Of a stretch of 64,000 nt of DNA, positions 37,842 through 46,328 are shown piece by piece. The stretch comes from Bacteroidota bacterium (GTDB lineage: Bacteria; Bacteroidota; Bacteroidia; Bacteroidales; DTGW01): contig JAKPGM010000047.1 in NCBI GenBank assembly GCA_029550865.1, forward strand, positions 42,560 through 106,559, written 5' to 3'. Numbering within the stretch: position 1 is the stretch's first letter; each line of letters starts with the position of its first letter. Under the pieces are notes generated by a model. It ran no database searches. It was not told the DNA's origin and saw only the letters and a program-made list of their open reading frames with translations. Position numbers and translations under genes: made by a program.

Positions 37842-38120
37842 CGCTTGTACATTTACCAGTTGCAACTAAAATAAAGTACGGTAAATACGTTGTCGCTTAC
37901 GAACTCACCTTCTTTTTGAACAAAGTAGGCGCAAAAGGTGCGATAAAAATACCATAAGCCAGCCACACTTTGTGAAAAACGAAATGTGAGAAAAACCAGT
38001 AAAATAGGAAATGACCTGATAATACAACTCCTGAACAGTTTAAAAACATTTCAAATTATTAACGGGAAAAAGCAAAATTCAATATTGAAAAGTTTTTTAT
38101 AAATTTAAACCAAAAAAAAC
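37842..38120. other. Intergenic region before the DUF4301 gene
   Basis: Non-coding, A+T-rich. I see no recognisable element except A-rich runs just before the ATG (ACCAAAAAAAAC), common before Bacteroidetes start codons. Confidence 0.4.
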
Positions 38121-39623
38121 ATGGAACTAACGTCTATTCAAGTAAATCAAATACAGAAACTTGGCATATCACTTGAAGACATAGAAAAACAGCTTAATGC
38201 TTTCAAAGAAGGCTTCCCCTTTGCCAGGCTAGTTCGACCCGCTACCATCAATGATGGCATCATCAAGCCATCGTCTCGTGATTTAGATGAGTGGGTAAAA
38301 ATATATGAAGAACAACACGCAAAACTCGATATAGTGAAGTTTGTTCCGGCCTCGGGTGCAGCCAGCCGAATGTTCAAGGGACTATTCGAATATTTGAACA
38401 CCCGAACACCCAATAACGACACTGAGCTACTTTTGCAACACATGGAGAAATTTCCATTTTATAATGATTTGTACCAATGTTTTGCAAAAAAAGACAAAGA
38501 TTTAACAGCATATTTTAATTTAACAGGGCTGCCTGAAATCGTTGAACAACTCCTTCTGGAGGAGGGACTGGGGTATGGGCTAAAACCCAAAGGTTTGCTT
38601 AAATTTCACCACTATCCCGACGGGGAACGAACGGCCGTCGAAGAACACCTGGTGGAAGCCTTAATGCATGCCCGAGGTCGTAATGGCGTAAAAATCCATT
38701 TTACCGTATCGCCCGAACATGAAACGCTTTTTCTCCGGGAATTTGAACAATTACGTAACAAATACCACCACGAGAAATTTGAGTTAAGCTATTCCTTCCA
38801 GAAACCTTCCACCAACACCATTGCCGTTGACGAAAATAATGATCCAGTTGTTGAATCCGACGGAACCTTTCTATTTCGACCAGGAGGCCATGGTGCATTG
38901 TTGGAAAACTTGAATGCTATTTCCGCCGATCTTATTTTTATCAAAAACATCGACAACATTGCTCCCGATCGCCTGAAATCGCTTTCGGTACAATATAAAA
39001 AAGCCCTGGGTGGACTGGCGCTTAAAATAAAGCATCAGATAACCGACTATCTAACCTATCTCGAATGGCACGATAGTTACACCCAAAAACGCAAACACGA
39101 AATTGCGCATTTTATGCGGTTGTTTCTGGGTATAGAGGTGCCAGAAGATCTGGATAATTCTATCTTTGCGGGATATATTAAGTCAAAACTCGACAAGCCC
39201 ATCCGTGTTTGTGGAATGGTAAAAAATACTGGAGAGCCAGGCGGGGGACCCTTTTGGGTACTCAACCGCAAAGGTGAGCCTACCCTTCAAATCATTGAAT
39301 CATCGCAGGTTAATTTACAGGATAGCCAGCAAAAAGAAATTTTTACAAAAGCTACACATTTTAACCCCGTCGATATGGTATGCATTACCAACGATTTTGC
39401 CGGCAACAAATTTAACCTACTCAAGTACCGCGACGATAAAGCAGGGTTTATTACCGAAAAAACTCACCAGGGTAAGAAAATAAAAGTCCAGGAACTACCG
39501 GGATTATGGAATGGTAGTATGGCTCATTGGATTACAATTTTTGTCGAAATACCCGTGGAAACCTTCACTCCCGTTAAAACCTTCACCGATTGGCTTAGAC
39601 AGGAACATCAAAATAAACCATAA
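38121..39623 (+). CDS. DUF4301 family protein
   Basis: 500 residues, soluble. The family pattern VKFVPASGAASRMFK near residue 75 resembles a nucleotide-sugar-binding loop. Other segments are FRPGGHGALLENLN, IKNIDNIAPDRLK, VCGMVKNTGEPGGGPFWVLN. The combination resembles a sugar-nucleotidyltransferase-like fold, which is why I would guess a metabolic enzyme, but the family has no established function. It precedes methylmalonyl-CoA epimerase by 11 nt, so the two are probably co-transcribed. Confidence 0.8.
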   Translation: MELTSIQVNQIQKLGISLEDIEKQLNAFKEGFPFARLVRPATINDGIIKPSSRDLDEWVKIYEEQHAKLDIVKFVPASGAASRMFKGLFEYLNTRTPNNDTELLLQHMEKFPFYNDLYQCFAKKDKDLTAYFNLTGLPEIVEQLLLEEGLGYGLKPKGLLKFHHYPDGERTAVEEHLVEALMHARGRNGVKIHFTVSPEHETLFLREFEQLRNKYHHEKFELSYSFQKPSTNTIAVDENNDPVVESDGTFLFRPGGHGALLENLNAISADLIFIKNIDNIAPDRLKSLSVQYKKALGGLALKIKHQITDYLTYLEWHDSYTQKRKHEIAHFMRLFLGIEVPEDLDNSIFAGYIKSKLDKPIRVCGMVKNTGEPGGGPFWVLNRKGEPTLQIIESSQVNLQDSQQKEIFTKATHFNPVDMVCITNDFAGNKFNLLKYRDDKAGFITEKTHQGKKIKVQELPGLWNGSMAHWITIFVEIPVETFTPVKTFTDWLRQEHQNKP

Positions 39624-39634
39624 TTTTTTATGCT

Positions 39635-40039
39635 ATGATTAAACCAACCCATATCGAACACATTGGCATTGCCGTAAGCAATTTGCAGGAAGCCATTCGC
39701 TATTACGAAGAAGTATTAGGCCTCGAATGTTATGCCATTGAAGAAGTGGCCGACCAAAAAGTAAGAACAGCTTTCTTTAAAATTGGGGACACTAAAATCG
39801 AATTATTGGAAAGTACCGACCCTGAAGGTCCTATCGGCAAATTTATTGAGAAAAAAGGGCCCGGAATACATCATATCGCTTTTGCTGTTGACAATGTAGA
39901 CAATGCCCTGAAAGAAGCCGAATCGAAAGGCATACAGCTTATCGACAAACAAGGACGTAAAGGAGCCGAAAACCTGAATATAGGATTTTTACACCCCAAA
40001 TCAACCTTTGGCGTTCTTACTGAGCTCTGTAGTAAATAA
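39635..40039 (+). CDS. mce: Methylmalonyl-CoA epimerase
   Basis: Interconverts (R)- and (S)-methylmalonyl-CoA, linking succinyl-CoA and propionate metabolism. 134 residues, VOC fold of two beta-alpha-beta halves. Metal-binding residues are visible in HIEHIGIAVSN, GPGIHHIAFAVD and the C-terminal GVLTELC. The length matches the family. Methylmalonyl-CoA mutase, its partner, needs B12, and a B12 uptake locus lies at 50-54 kb. Follows DUF4301 by 11 nt. Confidence 0.95.
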   Translation: MIKPTHIEHIGIAVSNLQEAIRYYEEVLGLECYAIEEVADQKVRTAFFKIGDTKIELLESTDPEGPIGKFIEKKGPGIHHIAFAVDNVDNALKEAESKGIQLIDKQGRKGAENLNIGFLHPKSTFGVLTELCSK

Positions 40040-40104
40040 TCCTGAACTCTAATAAGATTCAGAGTAGAATTCGACTGAAGTTGATTACTTTGCAGTCAAA
40101 TTAT

Positions 40105-40112
40105 TATATTTG
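40105..40112 (+). promoter_or_regulatory. Bacteroidetes -7 box with long leader before the LytTR gene
   Basis: TATATTTG with a TTG 21 nt upstream. It would give a leader of about 180 nt before the LytTR gene at 40299. The leader region repeats ATGGGAC twice, and GTCCCAT overlaps the last base of the box. Confidence 0.5.
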
Positions 40113-40298
40113 TCCCATCATTTAAACTAGTTATTGTCATTATACAACAACTCTAATGGGACAGGGGGTCTATTGATGTTTTTTTATGGGACTCAAGTAA
40201 AACATGAAAGTGAAGAAATAATTTTTGACTGAAAATATTTACAGATAACAGTTAATAAAAAAAAACGATTAAATTTGAGTAATTGAAAACAGGGCAAG

Positions 40299-41000
40299 AT
40301 GAATTGTATCATTGTTGATGACGATAAGTTATCAAGGAAAATTTTAGAGGGTTACATTAAGAAAACGGCAGGTATTAATTTGTTGGGGTCTTTTTCCAAT
40401 GCCCCGGATGCTATTCGTTATCTTAAGAAAAAAAACGATATTGAGCTGATTTTTCTTGATATCGAGATGCCCGAAATGACAGGAATTGATTTTTTAAATT
40501 CGGTCATTGACCCTCCGCAAATCATTATCACCTCTTCAAAAAGTAAGTATGCGCTGGATGCCTTTGATTTCGATGTAGCTGATTTCTTGCTCAAACCATT
40601 TACTTACAATCGATTTACCAAGGCTATTGAAAAGGTTATGAACCGAATACAGCGGCATAGCCTGAATCTTGGTAGCAAAAAGAGTGAAATTTTTATCAAG
40701 AAAAATAGCACGTTGGTAAAACTTCGATACGAAGAGATATTGTATATCGAAGCCCTTGAAAATTACGTTGTCTTTAACACCTACACCGAAAAATTCACCG
40801 TACACAGCACGATGAAAGCCCTTGTAACCAAATTACCCCCTTCGTTTATTAGGGTTCATCGTTCTTACATTATCAATCTCAATGCTATCAACGAAATTGA
40901 TGACAATATCATCCTGATACGCACCAATGAGGGCGACATTACCATCCCCATTGGTAAAGCATACCGTGAAAATTTAATGAATACGCTTCAAAAATTCTAA
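40299..41000 (+). CDS. LytTR-type response regulator
   Basis: A 233-residue transcription factor. An N-terminal receiver (1-120) has the acidic pocket (IIVDDDKLS), phospho-acceptor Asp in ELIFLDIEMPEMTG, and Thr/Ser and Lys switch positions (ITSSKSKY, LLKPF). The C-terminal LytTR DNA-binding domain (about 138-233) has YEEILYIEALENYVVF and the end IPIGKAYRENL. In this family the partner kinase is usually a LytS/YehU-type histidine kinase; none is adjacent. It has its own promoter with a long leader. Confidence 0.93.
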   Translation: MNCIIVDDDKLSRKILEGYIKKTAGINLLGSFSNAPDAIRYLKKKNDIELIFLDIEMPEMTGIDFLNSVIDPPQIIITSSKSKYALDAFDFDVADFLLKPFTYNRFTKAIEKVMNRIQRHSLNLGSKKSEIFIKKNSTLVKLRYEEILYIEALENYVVFNTYTEKFTVHSTMKALVTKLPPSFIRVHRSYIINLNAINEIDDNIILIRTNEGDITIPIGKAYRENLMNTLQKF

Positions 41001-41076
41001 TTTGTTTACCAGTTTTCTTTTTTTCCCGAGAATTCATTTCTGGATTACCTTATTAATTCGACGTTTCTACACCAAA

Positions 41077-41124
41077 GGGGGGGGGTAACTATTTGTGCCC
41101 ATGACAACAAAAAAACTAACTTTG
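41077..41124 (+). promoter_or_regulatory. queC promoter with upstream poly-G tract
   Basis: A run of nine G (41077-41085) is followed by TTTG (41092-41095), a 21-nt spacer and TAACTTTG (41117-41124), a full Bacteroidetes promoter. The G run lies 6 nt upstream of the -33 box. Homopolymer length can vary during replication, so promoter strength could be switchable. Confidence 0.65.
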
Positions 41125-41144
41125 CACAAAGAAAAACATGAGAA

Positions 41145-41828
41145 ATGGAACAACACACAGCATACGTACTGCTGTCGGGAGGGCAGGATTCGTTTGTTAG
41201 CTTGATATGGGCTATGAGGAATTTTCAGTCGGTCGAAGCTGTGAGCATTGCCTATCAACAACAACACAACAAAGAATTAGCGTATGCCTCTCGAATAGCG
41301 GAAAAATATAAGGTCAAGCATTTTGTGTACAACATCGACAACTTTTTCCGTCAGTTAACGGTAAGTTCTCTGCTTGGAGGGAACGACCATAACCAGAAGC
41401 ATCAACTCGCGGACGCCTTACCTGCCAGTTTTGTACCCAATCGCAACGGCATTTTTCTTACCATCATTGCCACCCATGCCTATCGTTATCGCCAATCGCA
41501 GATACATCTTGTCACGGGTGTTTGCCAAACCGACTATTCGGGATACCCCGATTGTCGGGATAACTACATCCGCACCAAAGCACTTGAACTTTCGCTCGGC
41601 CTCGACGTACCGGTATATATCCACACCCCGCTAATGTGGAAAAATAAGGCTGAAACATTCGAAATGGCTAATGAAATGGGCGTATTGAATGATTTGATTG
41701 AAAATACGCTCAGCTGTTATAACGGCGTGGAAACCCTGCATCCATGGGGTAGGGGCTGCGATAATTGTCCAGCTTGTCGCTTACGAAAAAATGGCTACGA
41801 AAATTTTCTAAAACTCCAGCATTCATGA
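41145..41828 (+). CDS. queC: 7-cyano-7-deazaguanine synthase QueC
   Basis: Converts 7-carboxy-7-deazaguanine to preQ0 using ammonia and ATP, in queuosine synthesis. 227 residues. PP-loop ATPase motif LLSGGQDSF at the N terminus and zinc-binding cysteines at the C terminus (LSCYNG, GRGCDNCPACRLR). Its TGA stop overlaps the ATG of queE (ATGA at 41825-41828), so the two are translationally coupled. Controlled by the promoter with the poly-G tract. Confidence 0.96.
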   Translation: MEQHTAYVLLSGGQDSFVSLIWAMRNFQSVEAVSIAYQQQHNKELAYASRIAEKYKVKHFVYNIDNFFRQLTVSSLLGGNDHNQKHQLADALPASFVPNRNGIFLTIIATHAYRYRQSQIHLVTGVCQTDYSGYPDCRDNYIRTKALELSLGLDVPVYIHTPLMWKNKAETFEMANEMGVLNDLIENTLSCYNGVETLHPWGRGCDNCPACRLRKNGYENFLKLQHS

Positions 41829-42535
41829 CAGTCGTCAATGACGAATACTATGTTAGTGAGATATTTCGATCAATACAAGGTGAAGGGAATTATGCTGGCG
41901 TAAATAGCCTTTTTATCCGTTTTCAGTTCTGTCAGCTCACCTGTAACTGGTGCGATAGTAAATACACCTGGTACGAAAAATCAGGACATTTTCGGCAGTA
42001 CGAGCGGGAAGCTTTGCTGCAAATTATTCATCAGTCGCCCTGCCATCATATCATTTTTACTGGCGGAGAGCCTACCTTGTATCGTCTCGATTTACTTTAC
42101 CTTCCTGGAAAAAAGTTCCATGTCGAAACCAATGGTAATATCATTCCCACCTCCCCACTCGATATCAGGTTAGCCGACGGAACCCACATCGTACGTAAAG
42201 CCATGGACGAAAAAATCATTGAGCGTTACAATTGGGTCATCTCGCCAAAACTTAAAAATGCTTACCAGGAAATAGACAGGGATGCTCTGTGCTTCTGGAG
42301 TTCACGTCCCTATGCTATTTTTAAGTTTATAATTCGTTCGGCCGACGATCTGGAAGAGATCGCATTCTGGCAATCCGAATGTAAGCTTAATCCTAACAAA
42401 ATATACGTCGGTCTCGAGGGGATATCGCTGCATTCGCAGCTACAACCCGACCTGGTAGATAAAATCATCGAAAGTGGGTATCACTTTTCGCCACGACTAC
42501 ACATCCTGTTGTGGGGAAACAAAAGAGGAAAATAA
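41825..42535 (+). CDS. queE: 7-carboxy-7-deazaguanine synthase QueE
   Basis: A radical SAM enzyme that contracts the ring of 6-carboxytetrahydropterin, the step before QueC. 236 residues from the ATG at 41825; the ORF track's earlier start (41765) lies inside queC and is rejected because of the ATGA overlap. The Fe-S motif CQLTCNWC (CX3CX2C) follows SIQGEGNYAGVNSLFIRF; the TGGEPTLYRLD segment binds SAM. No queD or queF is visible in the window. Confidence 0.96.
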   Translation: MTVVNDEYYVSEIFRSIQGEGNYAGVNSLFIRFQFCQLTCNWCDSKYTWYEKSGHFRQYEREALLQIIHQSPCHHIIFTGGEPTLYRLDLLYLPGKKFHVETNGNIIPTSPLDIRLADGTHIVRKAMDEKIIERYNWVISPKLKNAYQEIDRDALCFWSSRPYAIFKFIIRSADDLEEIAFWQSECKLNPNKIYVGLEGISLHSQLQPDLVDKIIESGYHFSPRLHILLWGNKRGK

Positions 42536-42569
42536 ACGATAACACTTTTTAACCTAATGCGAAAAAAAT

Positions 42570-42577
42570 TACTTTTG
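42570..42577 (+). promoter_or_regulatory. -7 box before the alpha-oxoamine synthase gene
   Basis: TACTTTTG matches TAnnTTTG and lies 46 nt before the GTG start codon at 42624. Confidence 0.5.
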
Positions 42578-42623
42578 TAGTTTAATTTTTAGCAATGATT
42601 GTTTTACTAAAAATCTTTTAGCC

Positions 42624-43868
42624 GTGGATATATTTGATAAAATTGAAAGAAATCGTGGTCCTTTAGGGCAATATCAGAACGATGCCGAAGGGTATTTTAT
42701 GTTTCCTAAACTCGAAGGGGAAATAGGCCCGTACATGAAATTTAAGGGCCGAATGATGCTGAACTGGAGTTTAAACAACTATTTAGGATTGGCCAACCAT
42801 CCCGAAGTACGCAAGGCCGATGCTGAAGCAGCTGCACAGTATGGACTAGCCTATCCCATGGGGGCACGCATGATGTCGGGGCAAACCGACAAGCACGAAG
42901 AGTTGGAACAACGACTTGCCCGCTTTGTAAAAAGAGAAGCTGCCTATGTTGTAAACTATGGCTACCAGGCCATGTTTTCAATTATCGACACGCTGCTCAG
43001 CCGAAACGATGTTGTTGTGTACGACTCCGAAGCCCACGCATGCATTATCGACGGTCTGCGTCTACACATGGGCAAACGTTTTGTCTATCCACACAACAAC
43101 ATGGAAAAACTTGAGAAAGAGCTCGAAAGAGCCACCAAGTTGGCTTCCGAAACCAAAGGTGGTGTGCTGGTAATCACCGAAGGTGTATTCGGTATGTCGG
43201 GCGATCTGGGTAAGCTCGACCAAATTGTAGCCCTGAAGAAAAAATATAACTTCCGTCTCCTGATAGACGATGCACATGGCTTTGGTACCATGGGTCCTAC
43301 AGGGGCAGGTACCGATGAACATTTTGGGGTTCAAAACGAAGTGGACATTTACTTTGGCACCTTTGCCAAAAGTATGGCACTTATTGGAGGGTTTGTTGCT
43401 TCTCGAAAAGACGTTGTTGACTATCTGCGATATAACATGCGTTCGCAGATTTTTGCCAAATCATTGCCCATGGCCTGCGTCATCGGAGCTCTCAAGCGAA
43501 TGGATTTGATTGAAAATGACCCATCGCTCCGTAAAAAACTCTGGGATAATGTCAAAGCATTACAGGCAGGTTTGAAAGCCAAGGGGCTCAATCTGGGTAA
43601 CAGCAACTCTCCAGTTACGCCTGTCTTCCTATCGGGCAATCCTTTTGAAGCTACCGCAGTAGTATACGACCTGCGCGAAAACTACAATATTTTCTGCTCC
43701 ATGGTTACCTACCCAGTGGTGCCCAAAGGAGTTATCATGCTCAGGTTAATCCCAACTGCTGCACATTCGATGGAAGATATCGAAAAAACCATCAATGCAT
43801 TTGCTGAAGTTGCTGAAAAACTTAAAGCAGGCAAATATCAAGCCGATAGAGTAGTTACTGGAAAATAA
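42624..43868 (+). CDS. Alpha-oxoamine synthase family PLP enzyme
   Basis: 414 residues. It condenses an amino acid with an acyl thioester and releases CO2. Landmarks: NWSLNNYLGLANHP near the N terminus, substrate/PLP His and Asp in LLIDDAHGFGTMG, and the PLP Lys in YFGTFAKSMALIGGF. Candidates are serine palmitoyltransferase (sphingolipids), cysteate acyltransferase (sulfonolipids), or 2-amino-3-ketobutyrate CoA ligase; the sequence alone does not separate them, but the N terminus (about 40 residues before NNYLGL) is longer than in KBL. The start is a GTG; no in-frame ATG exists upstream before a stop. A terminator follows. Confidence 0.85.
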   Translation: MDIFDKIERNRGPLGQYQNDAEGYFMFPKLEGEIGPYMKFKGRMMLNWSLNNYLGLANHPEVRKADAEAAAQYGLAYPMGARMMSGQTDKHEELEQRLARFVKREAAYVVNYGYQAMFSIIDTLLSRNDVVVYDSEAHACIIDGLRLHMGKRFVYPHNNMEKLEKELERATKLASETKGGVLVITEGVFGMSGDLGKLDQIVALKKKYNFRLLIDDAHGFGTMGPTGAGTDEHFGVQNEVDIYFGTFAKSMALIGGFVASRKDVVDYLRYNMRSQIFAKSLPMACVIGALKRMDLIENDPSLRKKLWDNVKALQAGLKAKGLNLGNSNSPVTPVFLSGNPFEATAVVYDLRENYNIFCSMVTYPVVPKGVIMLRLIPTAAHSMEDIEKTINAFAEVAEKLKAGKYQADRVVTGK

Positions 43869-43891
43869 AAAGCAATGCTTCAATAGAAAAG

Positions 43892-43916
43892 GGCGAAGGG
43901 AACTTCGCCTTTTTTT
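43892..43916 (+). terminator. Rho-independent terminator
   Basis: GGCGAAG, 4-nt loop, CTTCGCC, then seven T. Ends the alpha-oxoamine synthase transcript. Confidence 0.9.
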
Positions 43917-43968
43917 GTGGAAAAGTCGACATAAATTTTTTACTTTACGTAAAATAATTACTCGACCC

Positions 43969-44526
43969 ATGGAAAAAACCTTTACTTCCTTTCTGGAAAT
44001 AGTACAGCAACGATATAGTGTACGTTCGTTCAGCAGTACTCCTGTTGAAGATGATAAAATAAAACAATGCTTACAGGCGGCACATCTGGCGCCATCGGCA
44101 TGCAATGCCCAGCCATGGAAATTTATTGTAGTCAATGATCCTGCACTAAAGAATCAGCTGGCTGATGCCACCTCAAAGCACATTGTACCCATGAACCATT
44201 TTACTAAGCAAGCTCCAGTACACATCGTGGTAATACTCGAAAAACCTAACGTAACCTCGGCCATCGGGTCGGTCATTCAGAATAAACCCTATACCCTTAT
44301 TGATATTGGAATAGCAACAGCCCATTTTTGCTTGCAGGCCACAGCGCTGGGATTAGGAACCTGCATCATAGGCTGGTTTAACGAAAAAAAAGTTCGTAAA
44401 CTGCTAAATATTCCCCTGCTGAGCCGTCCAGTGCTAATCATAGCGTTGGGGTACCCCGACAAACCTGAAATCCCCCCCAAACATCGCAAACCTTTTGAAA
44501 ACATTTTCAACTATAATCAATACTAA
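43969..44526 (+). CDS. Nitroreductase family flavoprotein
   Basis: An FMN-dependent NAD(P)H oxidoreductase of about 185 residues. The N-terminal signature is QQRYSVRSFSSTPV; then HLAPSACNAQPWKFIVVND binds the phosphate of FMN, and the C-terminal half has ALGLGTCIIGWFNE and LIIALGYPDKPE. The ORF track begins at 43915, inside the terminator stem region; ATG at 43969 is the natural start. Substrate unknown. A hairpin (AATTTTAG / CTAAAATT) just after the stop may end the transcript. Confidence 0.92.
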   Translation: MEKTFTSFLEIVQQRYSVRSFSSTPVEDDKIKQCLQAAHLAPSACNAQPWKFIVVNDPALKNQLADATSKHIVPMNHFTKQAPVHIVVILEKPNVTSAIGSVIQNKPYTLIDIGIATAHFCLQATALGLGTCIIGWFNEKKVRKLLNIPLLSRPVLIIALGYPDKPEIPPKHRKPFENIFNYNQY

Positions 44527-44551
44527 ATTTTAGCCTTCGACGCCTAAAATT
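44526..44551 (+). terminator. Hairpin after the nitroreductase gene
   Basis: AATTTTAG and CTAAAATT form an 8-bp stem with 10 nt between; no clear T-run follows. Confidence 0.4.
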
Positions 44552-44681
44552 AAGTTGTTGAAAAACAAACACAAAAGTGTTGACAAAAATTTGACCAATG
44601 GCTTATGGCGAACTAAAATAATCCTTACCTTTACTACATGCCTAATGTTTATAGGTGCAAATGAGGTAAAAGGATGTGAAT

Positions 44682-44894
44682 ATGTTTCAAGAGCTTATTG
44701 AGGCATCGAAGCTTAATATTTCTAAAGGGGCATATCAGCTACGCTATGATGAAAAAAACCATGCCGTTCAAGTTGTTGATAAACGGCATGGCATTGTAAA
44801 TTATGTGGTAGAAGGTGAAGACGATGAGATGCTTTCGGCTACATACATTTATTTTGGCATCAAATACCTTGAAAGCATTGCCAGTGCAGGATAA
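44682..44894 (+). CDS. Small protein of unknown function
   Basis: 70 residues (MFQELIEASKLNISKGAYQL...). The track begins at GTG 44676; ATG at 44682 has AAAGGA upstream. It is mixed alpha/beta and acidic, without membrane segment or signal. TACCTTTA near 44627 resembles a -7 box, and codon composition is like that of its neighbours. I do not recognise the family. Its 3' end lies 10 nt from the convergent yqeY stop. Confidence 0.55.
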   Translation: MFQELIEASKLNISKGAYQLRYDEKNHAVQVVDKRHGIVNYVVEGEDDEMLSATYIYFGIKYLESIASAG

Positions 44895-44904
44895 GGAATA
44901 GGAA

Positions 44905-45360
44905 TTACAGCGAAGCCAAAACTTTTTTAACCGTTTCAGCAATCATCTTTCCTTCTGCCTTACCGGCAAGTTCTTTTGTTGCAACACCCATAACCTTACC
45001 CATATCTGCAGGCGATTTTGCACCCACACGTGCAACAATATCGCGTACAACTTTTTCCAATTCCTCGGCCGACATCTGTGCGGGAAGGTACTTTTCGATG
45101 ACTGAAGCCTCAAAAAGTTCTTTTTCAGCCAGATCGGGGCGATTCTGAGATTGATATATCTCAGCAGACTCTTTGCGTTGTTTAACCATTCGCTGCAAAA
45201 CTTTTATTTCCGTTTCAGCAGACAATTCTTGCGAAGCCCCTTTTTCGGTCTTAGCCAGTAGTAAAGCAGCTTTAATTGCCCTTAAAGCTTCGAGTTTTTC
45301 CTTCTCTTTGGCCAGCATGGCCGCTTTAATGTCATCGTTAATGGTTTCAAAGAGTCCCAT
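44905..45360 (-). CDS. YqeY (GatB/YqeY domain) protein
   Basis: 151 residues, all helical. It carries the YqeY signature MLAKEKEKLEALRAIKAALL and the tail ADMGKVMGVATKELAGKAEG. This domain is the tRNA-binding tail domain of GatB, but the free-standing protein has no proven function; a role near aminoacyl-tRNA is often guessed. It is the last gene of the - strand run after serA. Confidence 0.93.
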   Translation of the reverse strand: MGLFETINDDIKAAMLAKEKEKLEALRAIKAALLLAKTEKGASQELSAETEIKVLQRMVKQRKESAEIYQSQNRPDLAEKELFEASVIEKYLPAQMSAEELEKVVRDIVARVGAKSPADMGKVMGVATKELAGKAEGKMIAETVKKVLASL

Positions 45361-45389
45361 AGCTGGATGTATTAAAATTTACAGGTATA

Positions 45390-46316
45390 TCAAAATTTAT
45401 TGACCTGAAATGTTTTATCTCCCTTCTGGAAAAAGCCGACAATCTGTCGTGCTGCAGCCAGGCCAGCATTATTATTCGCCTCATGGGTCTGTGCACCACA
45501 TTTTTTGGGAGTAAAGTAATAGCGTCCTGCATATTTTTCAGCAATTACCGAGGCATTGTCCGGAGCTACATCGGCCAGATAAACAAAATCATTTCTTTTT
45601 TCGAACACCTGTAGTAAACCTTCCTCATCAATTACCTCTTTACGAGCGGTATTTACCAAACAAGCTCCTTGAGGCATTAAAGAAAGCAGGTCGAAACCTA
45701 TAGAGCGTTTGGTTTGATCATTGGCTGGAATATGCAAGGTAACATATTGGTTGCCACTGAACAAATCTTTTACTGTTTGAACAGGTTTTACGCCATCTTT
45801 TTCCATCAAACTATTATCGACAAATGGATCGAAAGCTGATGTTTGCATGCCAAAACCATGGGCAATTTGCGCCACTAAACGACCAATATAACCATAACCG
45901 TATATTCCCAGCGTCTTTCCGCGGAGTTCGGTACCCGTTGAACCATCGAATTGATTACGAATTTTGTAAATAAGCATACCAAAAACAAGTTCGGCCACAG
46001 CGTTAGCATTCTGCCCTGGAGTATTCATGGCCACAATTTTCCTTTCGGAACATGCAGCCAGATCAATGTTGTCGTAACCTGCGCCTGCACGAACTACAAT
46101 TTCGAGATGAGGAGCTGCTGCAACAACCTCCCTATCAACAATATCGCTCCTTATAATCAACGCATTTGCCTCACTCACCGCTTTGAGTAAATCCTCTTTG
46201 GAGCTATATTTTTCAAGTAGCTGAAACCGAAAACCGGCATCCGTGATTATTTGCTTAATATTTTCTACTGCCGCTTTGGCAAAAGGTTTTTCTGTGGCTA
46301 CCAGTACCGTTTTCAT
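45390..46316 (-). CDS. serA: D-3-phosphoglycerate dehydrogenase, short form
   Basis: First step of serine synthesis: oxidises 3-phosphoglycerate with NAD+. 308 residues, catalytic and NAD-binding domains only, without ACT regulatory domain, so no direct serine feedback is expected. The NAD fold motif is GIYGYGYIGRLVAQ and the catalytic Arg lies in LVNTARKEVIDE. At the usual catalytic His position (TPHxG) it reads TPKKCGAQTHEA, with Lys, as in the short K-type phosphoglycerate dehydrogenases. Placed 12 nt after serC, which makes the substrate assignment much firmer. Confidence 0.92.
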   Translation of the reverse strand: MKTVLVATEKPFAKAAVENIKQIITDAGFRFQLLEKYSSKEDLLKAVSEANALIIRSDIVDREVVAAAPHLEIVVRAGAGYDNIDLAACSERKIVAMNTPGQNANAVAELVFGMLIYKIRNQFDGSTGTELRGKTLGIYGYGYIGRLVAQIAHGFGMQTSAFDPFVDNSLMEKDGVKPVQTVKDLFSGNQYVTLHIPANDQTKRSIGFDLLSLMPQGACLVNTARKEVIDEEGLLQVFEKRNDFVYLADVAPDNASVIAEKYAGRYYFTPKKCGAQTHEANNNAGLAAARQIVGFFQKGDKTFQVNKF

Positions 46317-46328
46317 AGGAGTAAGATT

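Noticed and set aside
41765-41824. Longer start for QueE
   Set aside because: It would lie inside queC; the ATGA overlap at 41825 and the normal QueE N terminus fit the shorter form.
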